Source: Metabacillus schmidteae
Lineage (GTDB): Bacteria; Bacillota; Bacilli; Bacillales; Bacillaceae
Assembly: GCF_903166545.1 (NCBI RefSeq)
Contig: NZ_CAESCH010000002.1
Span: forward strand, 744,001 to 808,000
Direction of reading: 5' to 3'
Length of the DNA: 64,000 bases
The notes under the pieces are model-generated. The model was not told the origin of the DNA. It did no database searches and saw only the letters and a program-made list of their open reading frames with translations. Position 1 is the first letter of the stretch. Every line of letters begins with the position of its first letter. This document shows, in pieces, positions 24,414-33,900 of the stretch. The position numbers and the translations under genes are program-made.

Positions 24414-27297
24414 ATACTTAAAAACCAGTTTAGCAAGACAATTTAGTTTGTTGACCATTTCGATCATTCTAGCGTTTAGTTTTTTGCTGACAGGGTTATT
24501 GATTTATCAAAACAATATAACAAATGATTTTGAACAGACCAATGACCGACTGGAAAAGAAAGATGCGATTACCTCAGAGTTAGACTATTCATTCAATTTA
24601 GCTATCTCTGAAATGAGAGCATATTATGCCTTTGATGGTGGAGTATCTTACTTTAATAGTGTTATAAAACAAAAGGAAAACGTTAAGAAAAAGATTGATG
24701 AATTAGAGGGCGTGGTCGATAGCGAAGATGATGTATTATTTATTCAGCAGATTCAAGGCTTCTATAGTTATTATTTTGAAGATACGATGCCAAAATCAAA
24801 AGAATTTTACGATAATGGTCAAACGAGTGAAGTTATAAATATAGCGGTTGGTCAAAATGCATCGGAAATTATAAGGTCATATCAAGGAAATATAAAAGAG
24901 TACACCGGGAATCTGGATAAACAACTATCCACATTACATGATACTTATAGCAAAAATATATTCATCAGTCAGGTTGTATTTGGTAGTCTCCTCTTCCTAT
25001 TAATATGTGCAATGGCTATTTTCACTAGAAAAATGCTTGTTAGTATCGGGAAGCCACTAAAAAAACTAGCACTTGCCGCCGGTGAAATTGCAGAGGGTAA
25101 TCCAATTCTTTTTAATGACTCTACAAAACGTGAAGATGAACTTGGCCTCCTTTCCATTGCCTTCGAAAAGATGACAAAAAGTATTCAAGACAAAGAACAG
25201 GATTTAAGCGCACAAAATGAGGAATTGTTTGCTCAGCAGGATGAGTTACAAGCACAGCAAAATGAGCTTGAAGAAGCTTTAAAGACGACCCAGAAACGAG
25301 AACTTGACCTTAAACGACGTAATGATTTAGTCAATGGACTAGCAAACACACTTGATAAACAGAAAGTATTAAAAAGTATTGTAGAAACAATGTGTGAAGT
25401 AATTGGTGCTGATAAGGGATTAATTGTCCTATTAAGCCGTGGCCTGCCACATTCAAGCTTTGGAGTCTCAGAGGAGGGTGTAAGGCAATTTATCAATCAC
25501 TTAGATTCCGGCTTAATGATTAGACTTGAGGAGAGAAAAGTGCCTTTTATCATTAAGCGTAAATGTGAAACTGAAGAGCAAGGTTTTCATACTCAAACAT
25601 CCTACTGCTTTGATATTTATATGCCTGTTCTGTCCTCATCTGGATTAATGGAAGCTGTTATGGTGTATACAAGGTTAGATCAAGCGTTTACTGACGAGGA
25701 ATTAGTCGAATTCAATGGCTTAAGTAAACAAATTGCCATCTCTTTAGATAAGATCCGAATCTTTGAATTATCTGAAGGGGAACGTCAATTGACCCAGGAT
25801 ATTTTAGATACGATTAATGAAGGTATTCAGTTAATTGATTCGAATGGTATTGTTTTGCAGGTTAACACAAAGATGTGTGACATTATTGAATCTCAAAGAG
25901 AAACAATGCTCCAAAACTCATATAAAAATTGGTTGGAAACATTATTGAAGAATGCCGATAATCGCCAGGAACTAAAAGCGTTTTTTGACCGAATTGTGCT
26001 TGAAGGAAAAACAGATCGTAAGTCATTTGTTTTTCATCAACAAAGTCCAACTATTAAAGTCATTCAAGTGTACTGTGAGCCACTTACACGTGACGGGGAA
26101 AAATTCGGAACGGTCGTAGTTTATCGTGATATTACAAAGGAATATGAAGTTGATGTCATGAAATCTGAGTTTGTAAGTACGGTGAGCCATGAATTGCGAA
26201 CACCTCTAGCAAGTGTTCTAGGTTTTACTGAGTTAATGTTGAACAGAGAATTAAAACCTGAAAGACAAAAGAAATATCTAACAACAATTTACCAAGAAGC
26301 AAAACGACTAACTGTACTTATCAATGATTTTTTAGATGTTCAACGAATGGAAGCGGGAAAACAAACCTATGATAAAAAGTTCGATGATATTGTTCCGCTT
26401 ATTTCTACTATCGTTGAAACACATCAAGTGAATTATCCGAGTCATTCAATTCAATATCATGTCCAAACCTCTAATACAATGGTTTTAGGTGATAAGGATA
26501 AAATCAGCCAGGTTTTTACAAACTTAATAAGTAATGCAATTAAGTATTCTCCAAATGGTGGAAATATTGTCATTACAGTATTTGAAGAAGATACGAAATT
26601 AAAAGTATCGATAAAAGATGAAGGCCTCGGAATACCGGAAGAAGCAATTGATAAATTATTCACCAAATTTTATCGAGTTGATAATTCTGATCGAAGAAGA
26701 ATTGGTGGCACAGGCCTAGGTTTGGCAATCGTTAAAGAAATCATGAAGGCACATGATGGAGATGTACTTATTCAATCAGAACTTAAAAAAGGTAGTATCT
26801 TTACAGTGAGTTTCCCGTTAGTTATCGGAATAGGAGATCATGCAAAAGATAAACATGCAGTAACGTCACCGAAAGGAAAGGTGAATGTCATTATTGTCGA
26901 AGATGATAATAGCCTTGCAAATTTACTAAAAACAGAGCTGGAAGAAAGTAACTTTCATGTTAAAACTTTTAGTAATGGTGAAACTGCTTTGGAAGCAATA
27001 AAAGTAGAGAGACCGGATGCGATTGTTCTTGATATTATGTTGGAAGAAAAAGGACTGGATGGCTGGGATATTATTAAACAGTTAAAAAATATTGACGAAT
27101 TAAAATCGATCCCAATTTTCATTTCTTCTGCATTGGATGAAAAGGAGAAGGGGTTAGCTTTAGGTGCAAATGAGTATTTGATCAAACCGTATCAGCCGAG
27201 TAAACTGTCAAAACTCATTCTTCAAACATTATTGAAAAAGGATTGGAGCGGTCAAATATTGATTCCTAGTGAAGAAAATAGTGAAGACCAGCGATAG
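24400..27297 (+). CDS. Hybrid histidine kinase (2TM-HAMP-GAF-PAS-HisKA-HATPase-REC)
   Basis: A 965-residue kinase starting at GTG 24400, 8 nt after GAGGAG. TM1 (about 12-32), an extracellular helical sensor (33-188), TM2 (about 189-208) and HAMP (208-262) are followed by a coiled coil (QDELQAQQNELEEAL, about 270-300), a GAF-like domain (about 310-455) and a PAS domain (about 462-580). HisKA carries His597 (STVSHELRTP); the ATPase has N, G1 (DEGLGIP) and G2 (GTGLGLAI) boxes. A C-terminal receiver (827-945) has phospho-Asp878. Such hybrids need an HPt partner; the cyclase at 16.66 kb carries one. The ligand is unknown. Confidence 0.88.
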   Translation: MKLNKYLKTSLARQFSLLTISIILAFSFLLTGLLIYQNNITNDFEQTNDRLEKKDAITSELDYSFNLAISEMRAYYAFDGGVSYFNSVIKQKENVKKKIDELEGVVDSEDDVLFIQQIQGFYSYYFEDTMPKSKEFYDNGQTSEVINIAVGQNASEIIRSYQGNIKEYTGNLDKQLSTLHDTYSKNIFISQVVFGSLLFLLICAMAIFTRKMLVSIGKPLKKLALAAGEIAEGNPILFNDSTKREDELGLLSIAFEKMTKSIQDKEQDLSAQNEELFAQQDELQAQQNELEEALKTTQKRELDLKRRNDLVNGLANTLDKQKVLKSIVETMCEVIGADKGLIVLLSRGLPHSSFGVSEEGVRQFINHLDSGLMIRLEERKVPFIIKRKCETEEQGFHTQTSYCFDIYMPVLSSSGLMEAVMVYTRLDQAFTDEELVEFNGLSKQIAISLDKIRIFELSEGERQLTQDILDTINEGIQLIDSNGIVLQVNTKMCDIIESQRETMLQNSYKNWLETLLKNADNRQELKAFFDRIVLEGKTDRKSFVFHQQSPTIKVIQVYCEPLTRDGEKFGTVVVYRDITKEYEVDVMKSEFVSTVSHELRTPLASVLGFTELMLNRELKPERQKKYLTTIYQEAKRLTVLINDFLDVQRMEAGKQTYDKKFDDIVPLISTIVETHQVNYPSHSIQYHVQTSNTMVLGDKDKISQVFTNLISNAIKYSPNGGNIVITVFEEDTKLKVSIKDEGLGIPEEAIDKLFTKFYRVDNSDRRRIGGTGLGLAIVKEIMKAHDGDVLIQSELKKGSIFTVSFPLVIGIGDHAKDKHAVTSPKGKVNVIIVEDDNSLANLLKTELEESNFHVKTFSNGETALEAIKVERPDAIVLDIMLEEKGLDGWDIIKQLKNIDELKSIPIFISSALDEKEKGLALGANEYLIKPYQPSKLSKLILQTLLKKDWSGQILIPSEENSEDQR

Positions 27298-27390
27298 ATT
27301 CCTAACATGTTACTCCATAATGAATCTGTTTAAACTCCGTCTTTTAATGGTATATACTAGGAATAGATATCAAAGAGAGGTGTGGTTTAA

Positions 27391-27786
27391 ATGATAGAGA
27401 AGTATACAATTGAGACTCATCAACGAGATGAAATGAAAGAAATAACACATATTGTCCAAGCTTTTGTCAATGAAAAGCAAATTCAAGATGGTCAGGTCCT
27501 CGTATATTGTCCACACACGACTGCTGGAATTACAATTAATGAAAATGCAGATCCGGATGTAAAAACGGATATGTTAAGAAGATTTGATGAAATGTATCCA
27601 TGGAAAGTTGCGAAGGATCTCCATGCGGAAGGAAATACAGCCGCTCATATGAAGGCAAGCACGGTTGGAGCTTCCCAAACGATTATTGTTTCAGATGGGG
27701 AACTTTTACTGGGAACATGGCAAGGTGTCTATTTTTGTGAATTTGATGGACCGAGGCAACGGAATTTTCACCTCAAAGGTTGGTAG
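27391..27786 (+). CDS. yugU: YugU-like UPF0047/YjbQ family protein
   Basis: A 131-residue protein of the UPF0047 (YjbQ) family, whose members show weak secondary thiamine-phosphate synthase activity. The conserved metal-site residues are visible: CPHTTAGITINENAD (His42, Glu51 region), DLHAEGNTAAHMK (His77, His86) and the C-terminal FCEFDGPRQR. The start has AGAGAGGTG upstream. Next to tgl, as in B. subtilis; it marks the point where conserved gene order resumes after the polysaccharide cluster. Confidence 0.88.
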   Translation: MIEKYTIETHQRDEMKEITHIVQAFVNEKQIQDGQVLVYCPHTTAGITINENADPDVKTDMLRRFDEMYPWKVAKDLHAEGNTAAHMKASTVGASQTIIVSDGELLLGTWQGVYFCEFDGPRQRNFHLKGW

Positions 27787-27811
27787 AAAACAAAAAATAG
27801 CATATTAAAAA

Positions 27812-27840
27812 AAGCATCGGATTTTACCGATGCTTTTTTT
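27812..27840. terminator. Bidirectional terminator between yugU and tgl
   Basis: AAGCATCGG / CCGATGCTT (27812-27820 with 27827-27835) with A-tract before and T-tract after, serving both convergent genes. Confidence 0.85.
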
Positions 27841-28654
27841 AAATATAATAATATTGAAATCCAATTTTCCCAACAATTGTCCTTGTATCAATAAATTGAG
27901 GAACCCGATTTCTGGAAAGTGAAAAACGGTAGAGATACAGATGGTCTAGTCTGGTTACCTGTGAAAGCAGAAAAGCGGATTCTGTCGGATATGGCTTGCG
28001 GCGCTTATTTAAAGATTCTATGATTCCATCAGCAGTCTTTATTCCAATACCATGTCCGAAGTATAAATCGTTTCCTAGATCTATCACATTTTCACCTTGC
28101 CAATGTGGAGTTTGCGGATTGAATTGCGGGTTATCGAAATATAAACAGTCCCCTGGAATATAATCATTTCCCCGCCGGGTAAAAAATGGCAAATCATTAT
28201 CAGATTGCCAGTCACGTAGATATAAACCTTGATATATACGATTGAATTGAGCCACATCAATTGAGTCTAGTACAGCTTTATAAAAAATAATGACAATACT
28301 TGTTGCACATTCAAATCCGTATTCTCTACCATTTTGAAAAATATCTGAAATGGCAACGGAAGGGTCTACCCCTGGTCTTAATTTAAACCCGCCTTGTTCT
28401 GTTAACTGCCAAAACTGTTCATTACACCTCGCTCCCTCAAAGGTTGTGAACTTAGCTTTACTAGCTAATAATTGACGAGCGGCTTGGATGGTGGCATAAC
28501 GCAGGTGTAGGGTGAATTCAAAATGCTGAATATCTAAAAAAGAATAATTCTCTTGATAGCGATTCATTTTGTCAATCATTTCATTTTTTTCTGGCTCAAA
28601 ATCGGAGGATTTTAAAGTGTTTGCATCCACCACACGGTTACCTATAACAATCAT
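27839..28654 (-). CDS. tgl: Tgl, spore coat protein-glutamine gamma-glutamyltransferase
   Basis: A 271-residue transglutaminase that cross-links spore coat proteins such as GerQ through epsilon-(gamma-glutamyl)lysine bonds late in sporulation. Catalytic Cys116 sits in YGFECATSIVI, at the same number as in the B. subtilis enzyme. Further conserved segments are FEGARCNEQFW and PGDCLYFDNPQFNPQTPHWQGENVIDL. The protein is about 25 residues longer than the B. subtilis form. RBS TTAGGAGGGA precedes the ATG. Supports an endospore-forming host. Confidence 0.92.
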   Translation of the reverse strand: MIVIGNRVVDANTLKSSDFEPEKNEMIDKMNRYQENYSFLDIQHFEFTLHLRYATIQAARQLLASKAKFTTFEGARCNEQFWQLTEQGGFKLRPGVDPSVAISDIFQNGREYGFECATSIVIIFYKAVLDSIDVAQFNRIYQGLYLRDWQSDNDLPFFTRRGNDYIPGDCLYFDNPQFNPQTPHWQGENVIDLGNDLYFGHGIGIKTADGIIESLNKRRKPYPTESAFLLSQVTRLDHLYLYRFSLSRNRVPQFIDTRTIVGKIGFQYYYI

Positions 28655-28754
28655 GATGTCCCTCCTAAGGAAATTGTCATATTATATTGTATGGTGGTGC
28701 AATCGAAGATAGAAATAAAATACTGAATTCATACTTTAATACGTTTTTCTAAAA

Positions 28755-29573
28755 TTACATAGGATTGTAGTTGGTATTTTTAGGAATTTCTGTTTCTCTA
28801 AAGTTGTCAGCAAGAATTTTCAAATTGCTTTGCAGCTCTTTTCCTGTCATCGGGAGACCATGTCCTGTTATAGTTGCTTCGGGTTGAAGAGCTTCTATTT
28901 TTTTAACTGATTGTTCTGCAGCTTCCCAATCTTGAGTAAAGTATGCCGGTGGACCATGCATTTCCTGTTTTTGTGTGATCACATCGTATAGAGATTCTTG
29001 CTCCACTGTTGTTATGGCATCTCCTGCGATTAAGAATTGATCACTGTCTCTAAATAAGGAAATATGTCCAGGTGTATGACCAGGAGTGTGAAGATAACGC
29101 CAATTTGGTAAACATGGAACACTGCCATCACCATTTAATAATTGTAAATGAGAGCCTATATCTATACTGTGTCTTGGAAATAACGGAGACATCTTTGCGA
29201 CAAGTCCTTCTGCTTTAGGGTTTGGTGGTGGATAGTCACTTTTTCCATTTAAGTATGGTTGTTCCAAAGGGTGAGCATACACAGGAACATCCCATTTGTT
29301 GATTAATTCCTGCAATGCACCAACATGATCGAAATGGCCGTGAGTTAGTACGATCCCCAAAGGCTTGCAGTTTTCTCCAAATCTCTTTATAGCCTCTCCT
29401 ATGATGACTTCTTCCGCCCCTGGCATACCTGCGTCAATTAATACAAATTCATTTGACTCCTTCGGGTTACCAAGAAAAACGACATTAACAATTTGAACAG
29501 AAAAGCAATAAACATCTGGCGCAACCTCTAAACCCATTCCACTTGTAATCGAAGTAAGGGGCATTTTATCCAC
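28755..29573 (-). CDS. Metallo-beta-lactamase-fold hydrolase
   Basis: A 272-residue MBL-fold protein with the zinc motif THGHFDHVG (His78, His80, Asp82, His83), then HTPGHTPGHISLF, AGDAI (Asp bridging the metals) and TGHGLPM (last His). This is the glyoxalase II / lactonase-like branch; the substrate is unknown. The GTG start at 29573 is supported by GGAGG seven nt upstream. No signal peptide. Monocistronic on the minus strand, divergent from the ABM-domain gene. Confidence 0.85.
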   Translation of the reverse strand: MDKMPLTSITSGMGLEVAPDVYCFSVQIVNVVFLGNPKESNEFVLIDAGMPGAEEVIIGEAIKRFGENCKPLGIVLTHGHFDHVGALQELINKWDVPVYAHPLEQPYLNGKSDYPPPNPKAEGLVAKMSPLFPRHSIDIGSHLQLLNGDGSVPCLPNWRYLHTPGHTPGHISLFRDSDQFLIAGDAITTVEQESLYDVITQKQEMHGPPAYFTQDWEAAEQSVKKIEALQPEATITGHGLPMTGKELQSNLKILADNFRETEIPKNTNYNPM

Positions 29574-29724
29574 ATTATAACCTCCAGATTCTTATAATAA
29601 TGTTAGTATTTCTTAAAATCCTCAGAGTATGACTTTGTTAAGGTATGGGATATTGGTTTTCTCCTATCTTATCTTGAACTATAATTAAGAAAAGAAAAAT
29701 AAATTAAACAGGGAGACATTTAAC

Positions 29725-30030
29725 ATGTACATTGTGCATTCAACATTTCACGTCCCAGAAGAGAAAACGGAAGAAGTTATTACTATTTATCGAACAAGGT
29801 CAAAGTTAGTTGATGAATATAAAGGCTTTAAATCATTTCAGCTCTTGCAAAACGAAATAAAGCCAGGTGAGTTAACCGTTCAAATAATATGGGAAACAAA
29901 GCAGGACTATGTAAACTGGGTAACAAGTGATGCGTATAAAAAGGTACATGAGCTGGAGAAGAATTATCCGGATCAAGAATTGGCTGCTATTAAGCCGATT
30001 GTACAAAGGTTTAAAGTGGTGGCCGAATGA
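29725..30030 (+). CDS. ABM-domain (antibiotic biosynthesis monooxygenase-like) protein
   Basis: A 101-residue ferredoxin-like alpha/beta-barrel protein of the ABM superfamily, with the pattern MYIVHSTFHV ... FKSFQLLQNE ... LTVQIIWETKQDYVNWVTSDAYKKVHE. The family includes heme-degrading IsdG and quinol monooxygenases. His75 in the last helix aligns with the IsdG histidine, but the N-terminal catalytic Asn is not present, so heme degradation is uncertain. It overlaps the next gene by four bases (ATGA). Confidence 0.75.
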   Translation: MYIVHSTFHVPEEKTEEVITIYRTRSKLVDEYKGFKSFQLLQNEIKPGELTVQIIWETKQDYVNWVTSDAYKKVHELEKNYPDQELAAIKPIVQRFKVVAE

Positions 30031-30395
30031 AAAAAGAAATCGTAGAAGAGATTATTGACGAAGTTGTTGAAGGAATTTATGTGTCTTTTCCCAGTTTAGC
30101 TGAAAAATACGGGGAGATTGGCAGAAAAAAATGTGTTGAGGACAATCATCATCATTTTAAGCATTTGGACACAGCCTTTTCACTAAATGAAGAAAAGATT
30201 TTTACTGACTATGCGCTTTGGCTTAATAATGTGTTAACATCACGGGGAATGAAAGAAGACCATTTAATTGATAATTTTGATCGGATAAGACAGGCATTAC
30301 ATACACATCAATCAGATGAGGCCGTGAAATATAAGCAATATTTACAATCTGCAATTGCAACACTTGAAAATGTGAAAGTAGAGAAGGGGGTGTAA
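30027..30395 (+). CDS. Small all-helical protein, unknown function
   Basis: A 122-residue predicted helical, acidic protein translated from the ATGA overlap with the ABM gene. The segment HHHFKHLDTAFSLNEEKIFTDYALWLNNVLTSRGM resembles a helical domain that in other Bacillus proteins precedes a cobalamin-binding domain. Here it stands alone, without the B12 motif DxHxxG. The triple His (about 41-43) could bind a metal or heme. The function is not known; coupling with an ABM protein hints at a shared substrate. Confidence 0.6.
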   Translation: MKKEIVEEIIDEVVEGIYVSFPSLAEKYGEIGRKKCVEDNHHHFKHLDTAFSLNEEKIFTDYALWLNNVLTSRGMKEDHLIDNFDRIRQALHTHQSDEAVKYKQYLQSAIATLENVKVEKGV

Positions 30396-30474
30396 TCTCC
30401 TTCTTTTTTTCTGTAGAATTTTTTAGTTCTATTTGAATAAGATTATTTATTGACAAGTAGGTGGAGGCGTTTTA

Positions 30475-30506
30475 TAGTTAAACACGTTAATAGTTAAATT
30501 GTTTAA
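30475..30506. promoter_or_regulatory. Tandem 16-bp repeats upstream of the marR gene, probable operator
   Basis: TAGTTAAACACGTTAA (30475-30490) and TAGTTAAATTGTTTAA (30491-30506) are directly adjacent copies; each holds a TTAA...TTAA palindrome (the second is TTAAATTGTTTAA). They lie 25 bp upstream of the MarR start, where an autorepressor would bind. Confidence 0.55.
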
Positions 30507-30530
30507 TTATTTTTTGGAGGCATGTTCCTA

Positions 30531-30992
30531 ATGAACGATCAGTTGATACAAGATTTAATCAATAGGTATGTAGATGTAAGTTTCGCTGTGACCAAAAAAG
30601 CAGAGAATCTTATTAAAGAGAGCATTGGTGACACGATTACGAATGACCAGCATTATACACTTCGGTATATACATAAAGCTGGGACGTGTACTTCTACAGA
30701 GCTTTCTGAAGTTTTTGACGTAAAGAAAAGTGCAATTACGGCTATTATTAATCGTCTTACAGAAAAAGAATTGATTAAGAGAACACGTGATGAAAAGGAT
30801 CGTCGTGTCATTTATCTAACCTTATCTGATAAGGGAAAAGACTTGTTTGAAAAAACAGAGGAAAAAATCCATAAGCTTGTGGAGTCCATTATCACGAGCT
30901 TTGATGAAAGGGAAATTGTTTCTTTTATTGAAACGTATGAAAAATTAAATACGCAATTAGATACGCTGAAAGATTGCAAAATGGAGGATTAA
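30531..30992 (+). CDS. MarR family transcription regulator
   Basis: A 153-residue winged-helix regulator. The DNA-binding part (about 45-110) contains CTSTELSEVFDVKKSAITAIINRLTEKELIKRTRDEKDRRVIYLTLSDKG, with the DxRRV wing typical of MarR. Helices at both ends form the dimer interface. ATG 30531 is 9-10 nt after GGAGG; the ATG at 30522 is too close. It ends two bases before the MMPL exporter start and most likely represses the pair, responding to an exported compound. Confidence 0.88.
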   Translation: MNDQLIQDLINRYVDVSFAVTKKAENLIKESIGDTITNDQHYTLRYIHKAGTCTSTELSEVFDVKKSAITAIINRLTEKELIKRTRDEKDRRVIYLTLSDKGKDLFEKTEEKIHKLVESIITSFDEREIVSFIETYEKLNTQLDTLKDCKMED

Positions 30993-30994
30993 CT

Positions 30995-33900
30995 GTGAGT
31001 ACAATAATCAAAGGAAAATGGTTTGTTATTATTGGATGGATTGCAGTTGTTGTTGGTCTGTTTTTAGCAGCTCCTAACATGGGGAATCTTGTTAGTGAAA
31101 AGGGACAAATTAGTGTTCCTGACGGTTATTCATCATCTTTAGCTGACGAAATTTTAAATGAAGTGCAAAAGCAGGATAGCGTTGGTGATGAAATAACAGC
31201 GGCCCTTGTCTTTCATAATGAAAATAAACTAACAAATGATGAAATAAAAGAGGCAGAGAAAGCCATTGGTCTTTTAGAGGAAAACAAAGAATTAGATGTT
31301 GCTAGTATTCTCACTCATTTCAATGAAGAAGCATTAAAAGAACAGCTCGTGTCTGATGATGGCAAAACAATATTAGCTTCTGTTAGTATTAATCGAAATG
31401 AACGTGAAGGCAAGGAAATTTCAGATTTATTGTATGAGACAATTGAAGATGTGAAGGTTGATCACTATTACACAAGCGGATGGATGATTGACGAGGATGT
31501 CATGACAAGTTCACAAGAAGGTTTAAAGAAAACAGAGGGAATTACAGTTGTTTTTATTCTTGGTGTTTTATTATTAGTATTTAGATCTGTGATTGCACCG
31601 ATTATTCCTTTAATTACGGTTGGTCTTACGTACTTAGCTTCACAATCAATTGTGGCTATCCTTGTGGATATTGTAAACTTTCCAATCTCAAACTTTACGC
31701 AAATTTTCTTAGTAGCTGTCTTGTTCGGAATTGGTACCGATTATTGTATATTACTACTAAGTCGCTTTAAAGAAGAACTCTCACATCGAGAGAGCACTGT
31801 AGAGGCCATTATTGAAACCTATCGTAATGCCGGGAGAACTGTGTTTTTTAGCGGTTTAGCCGTTATGATTGGTTTTGCAGCAATAGGTTTCTCACAATTT
31901 AAACTCTACCAATCTGCATCAGCTGTTGCAGTTGGGGTAGCTATCTTAATTATTGCATTGTTTACGGTTGTACCATTTTTTATGGCTGTATTAGGAAATA
32001 AAATATTCTGGCCTTCAAAAGGTACAATGGAGCATAAAGACAGTAAATTCTGGGAAATTGTCGGTAAGTTCTCGTTAGCAAGACCACTTATTGCATTATT
32101 AGTGGTAGCAGCTGTATGTGCGCCGTTCTTGATTACGTATGATGGAGAACTTTCTTATAATTCATTAGAAGAAATTGGCTCTGATGTGAACTCTATTAAA
32201 GCATTTAACGCAATTGCAGACAGCTTCGGTCCTGGTGAATCCATGCCAACACAGGTTGTGTTGAAAAATGATGAGGAAATGAATTCAACAGAATACATTG
32301 CTCTGGCAGAGATGATAAGCAATGAATTAGAAAAGGTTGATCTTGTCGATACCGTTCGTTCTGTTACAAGACCAACTGGTGAAAAAATAGAAGATTTCTA
32401 TGTTTCAAAACAAGCAGAAACACTTGAAGAGGGTCTTGGAGAAGGAAACGAGGGAATCGGTAAAATTAGCGATGGACTCGCTGAAGCTGAAAGTGAGCTG
32501 TCAAGCTCATCACCACAGTTGAAAGAAGCAACAAATGGTATCAATGAGTTGATCACAGGAACAACGAAAATTAATTCCGGGATGACGGAAATTCAAACAA
32601 ACCTAGCGAAAATTGAGGAAGGTATTCGTCAAGGATCTGCTGGATCAACTGAAATAAAAAAGGGCTTGGAAGAAGCAAAGGCAGGAGCTGAGGAGCTTCA
32701 AGCCGGAAGCGATCAATTGTTAGCCGGGTATAAGGAAGTTGAGAGTAACTTAAACACCATTTATGAGAATTATGGAGAAGTTGGAAAGGGTATTTCAGGT
32801 CTATCAGCTGCTTTATCTTCAATACAAGGGAAATTTGGAGATCTTGAAGCGAATGCAGCCTATCCTAATCTAGCAAATGATCCAAATTATTTAGCGATAA
32901 AAGGTACTGTTCTTGAAGCAAATAAACAATTACCTGTATTAGCAGGTACGATTGATCAACTAAACAATGGACTGAATGACCTTACGGATGGAGTGAATCT
33001 AGCAAACACAAACTTTGCCAAATTAGTTGAAGGGCAAAAAGAACTTTCCTCAGGGTTATCCCAACTAATTAAGGGAATAGAACAACAGCAAGCCGGTTTA
33101 AATCAGCTGGCTGATGGTCAAGGACAAATTGTGGATAATATTCCACAGCTAACAAATGGTCTTGCTGGTGTAACTAATGGTCAGCAACAGCTTTTAGACG
33201 GGTTCGGAGACCTTGATGGGCAAATGAACCAGCTAACGGACGGGCTAAGTCAAAGTGTTGATGGATTAAACCAAGTTTCAGACGGTTTAGGATCAGCTCA
33301 AGAGTATTTAGCAGATTTATCAAAATCAGATGATTCAGCAGGGTTTTATCTACCAGATGACGTTTTAGAAAGTGAAGACTTTGAGGAATCATTAAATACG
33401 TATATGTCTAATGATCGCAATGTGATGACATTTGATGTAATCTTCACAAGTAATCCTTATTCAAATGAAGCAATTAATCAAATGGATGAAGTGAATGCAG
33501 CAATTGAAAGAGCAACAAAAGATACAAAGCTGGAAAATGCCAAGGTTGCAATCGGTGGGATCACAAGTACAAATGCTGATCTAAATACGATGTCAAATAA
33601 TGATTACTCACGTACAGTTGTGTTAATGTTAATTGGAATCTCTATTATTCTCGTATTCTTATTCCGTTCGATTATCATGCCGATTTATATAATAGGATCA
33701 TTGATACTAACGTATTATACGGCAATGGGAATAAATGAAGTCATTTTTGTGAATATTCTCGGGTACACAGGGATTAGTTGGGCAGTTCCTTTCTTTGCAT
33801 TCGTCATCCTTGTTGCGCTCGGAGTTGATTACAGTATCTTCTTAATGGACCGATTTAATGAATACAAAGATTTATCTGTAGGGCAAGCGATGTTAATGGC

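Noticed and set aside
29725..30030. IsdG-type heme oxygenase
   Set aside because: Overall ABM fold fits, but the N-terminal catalytic Asn is missing, so I keep the general family call.
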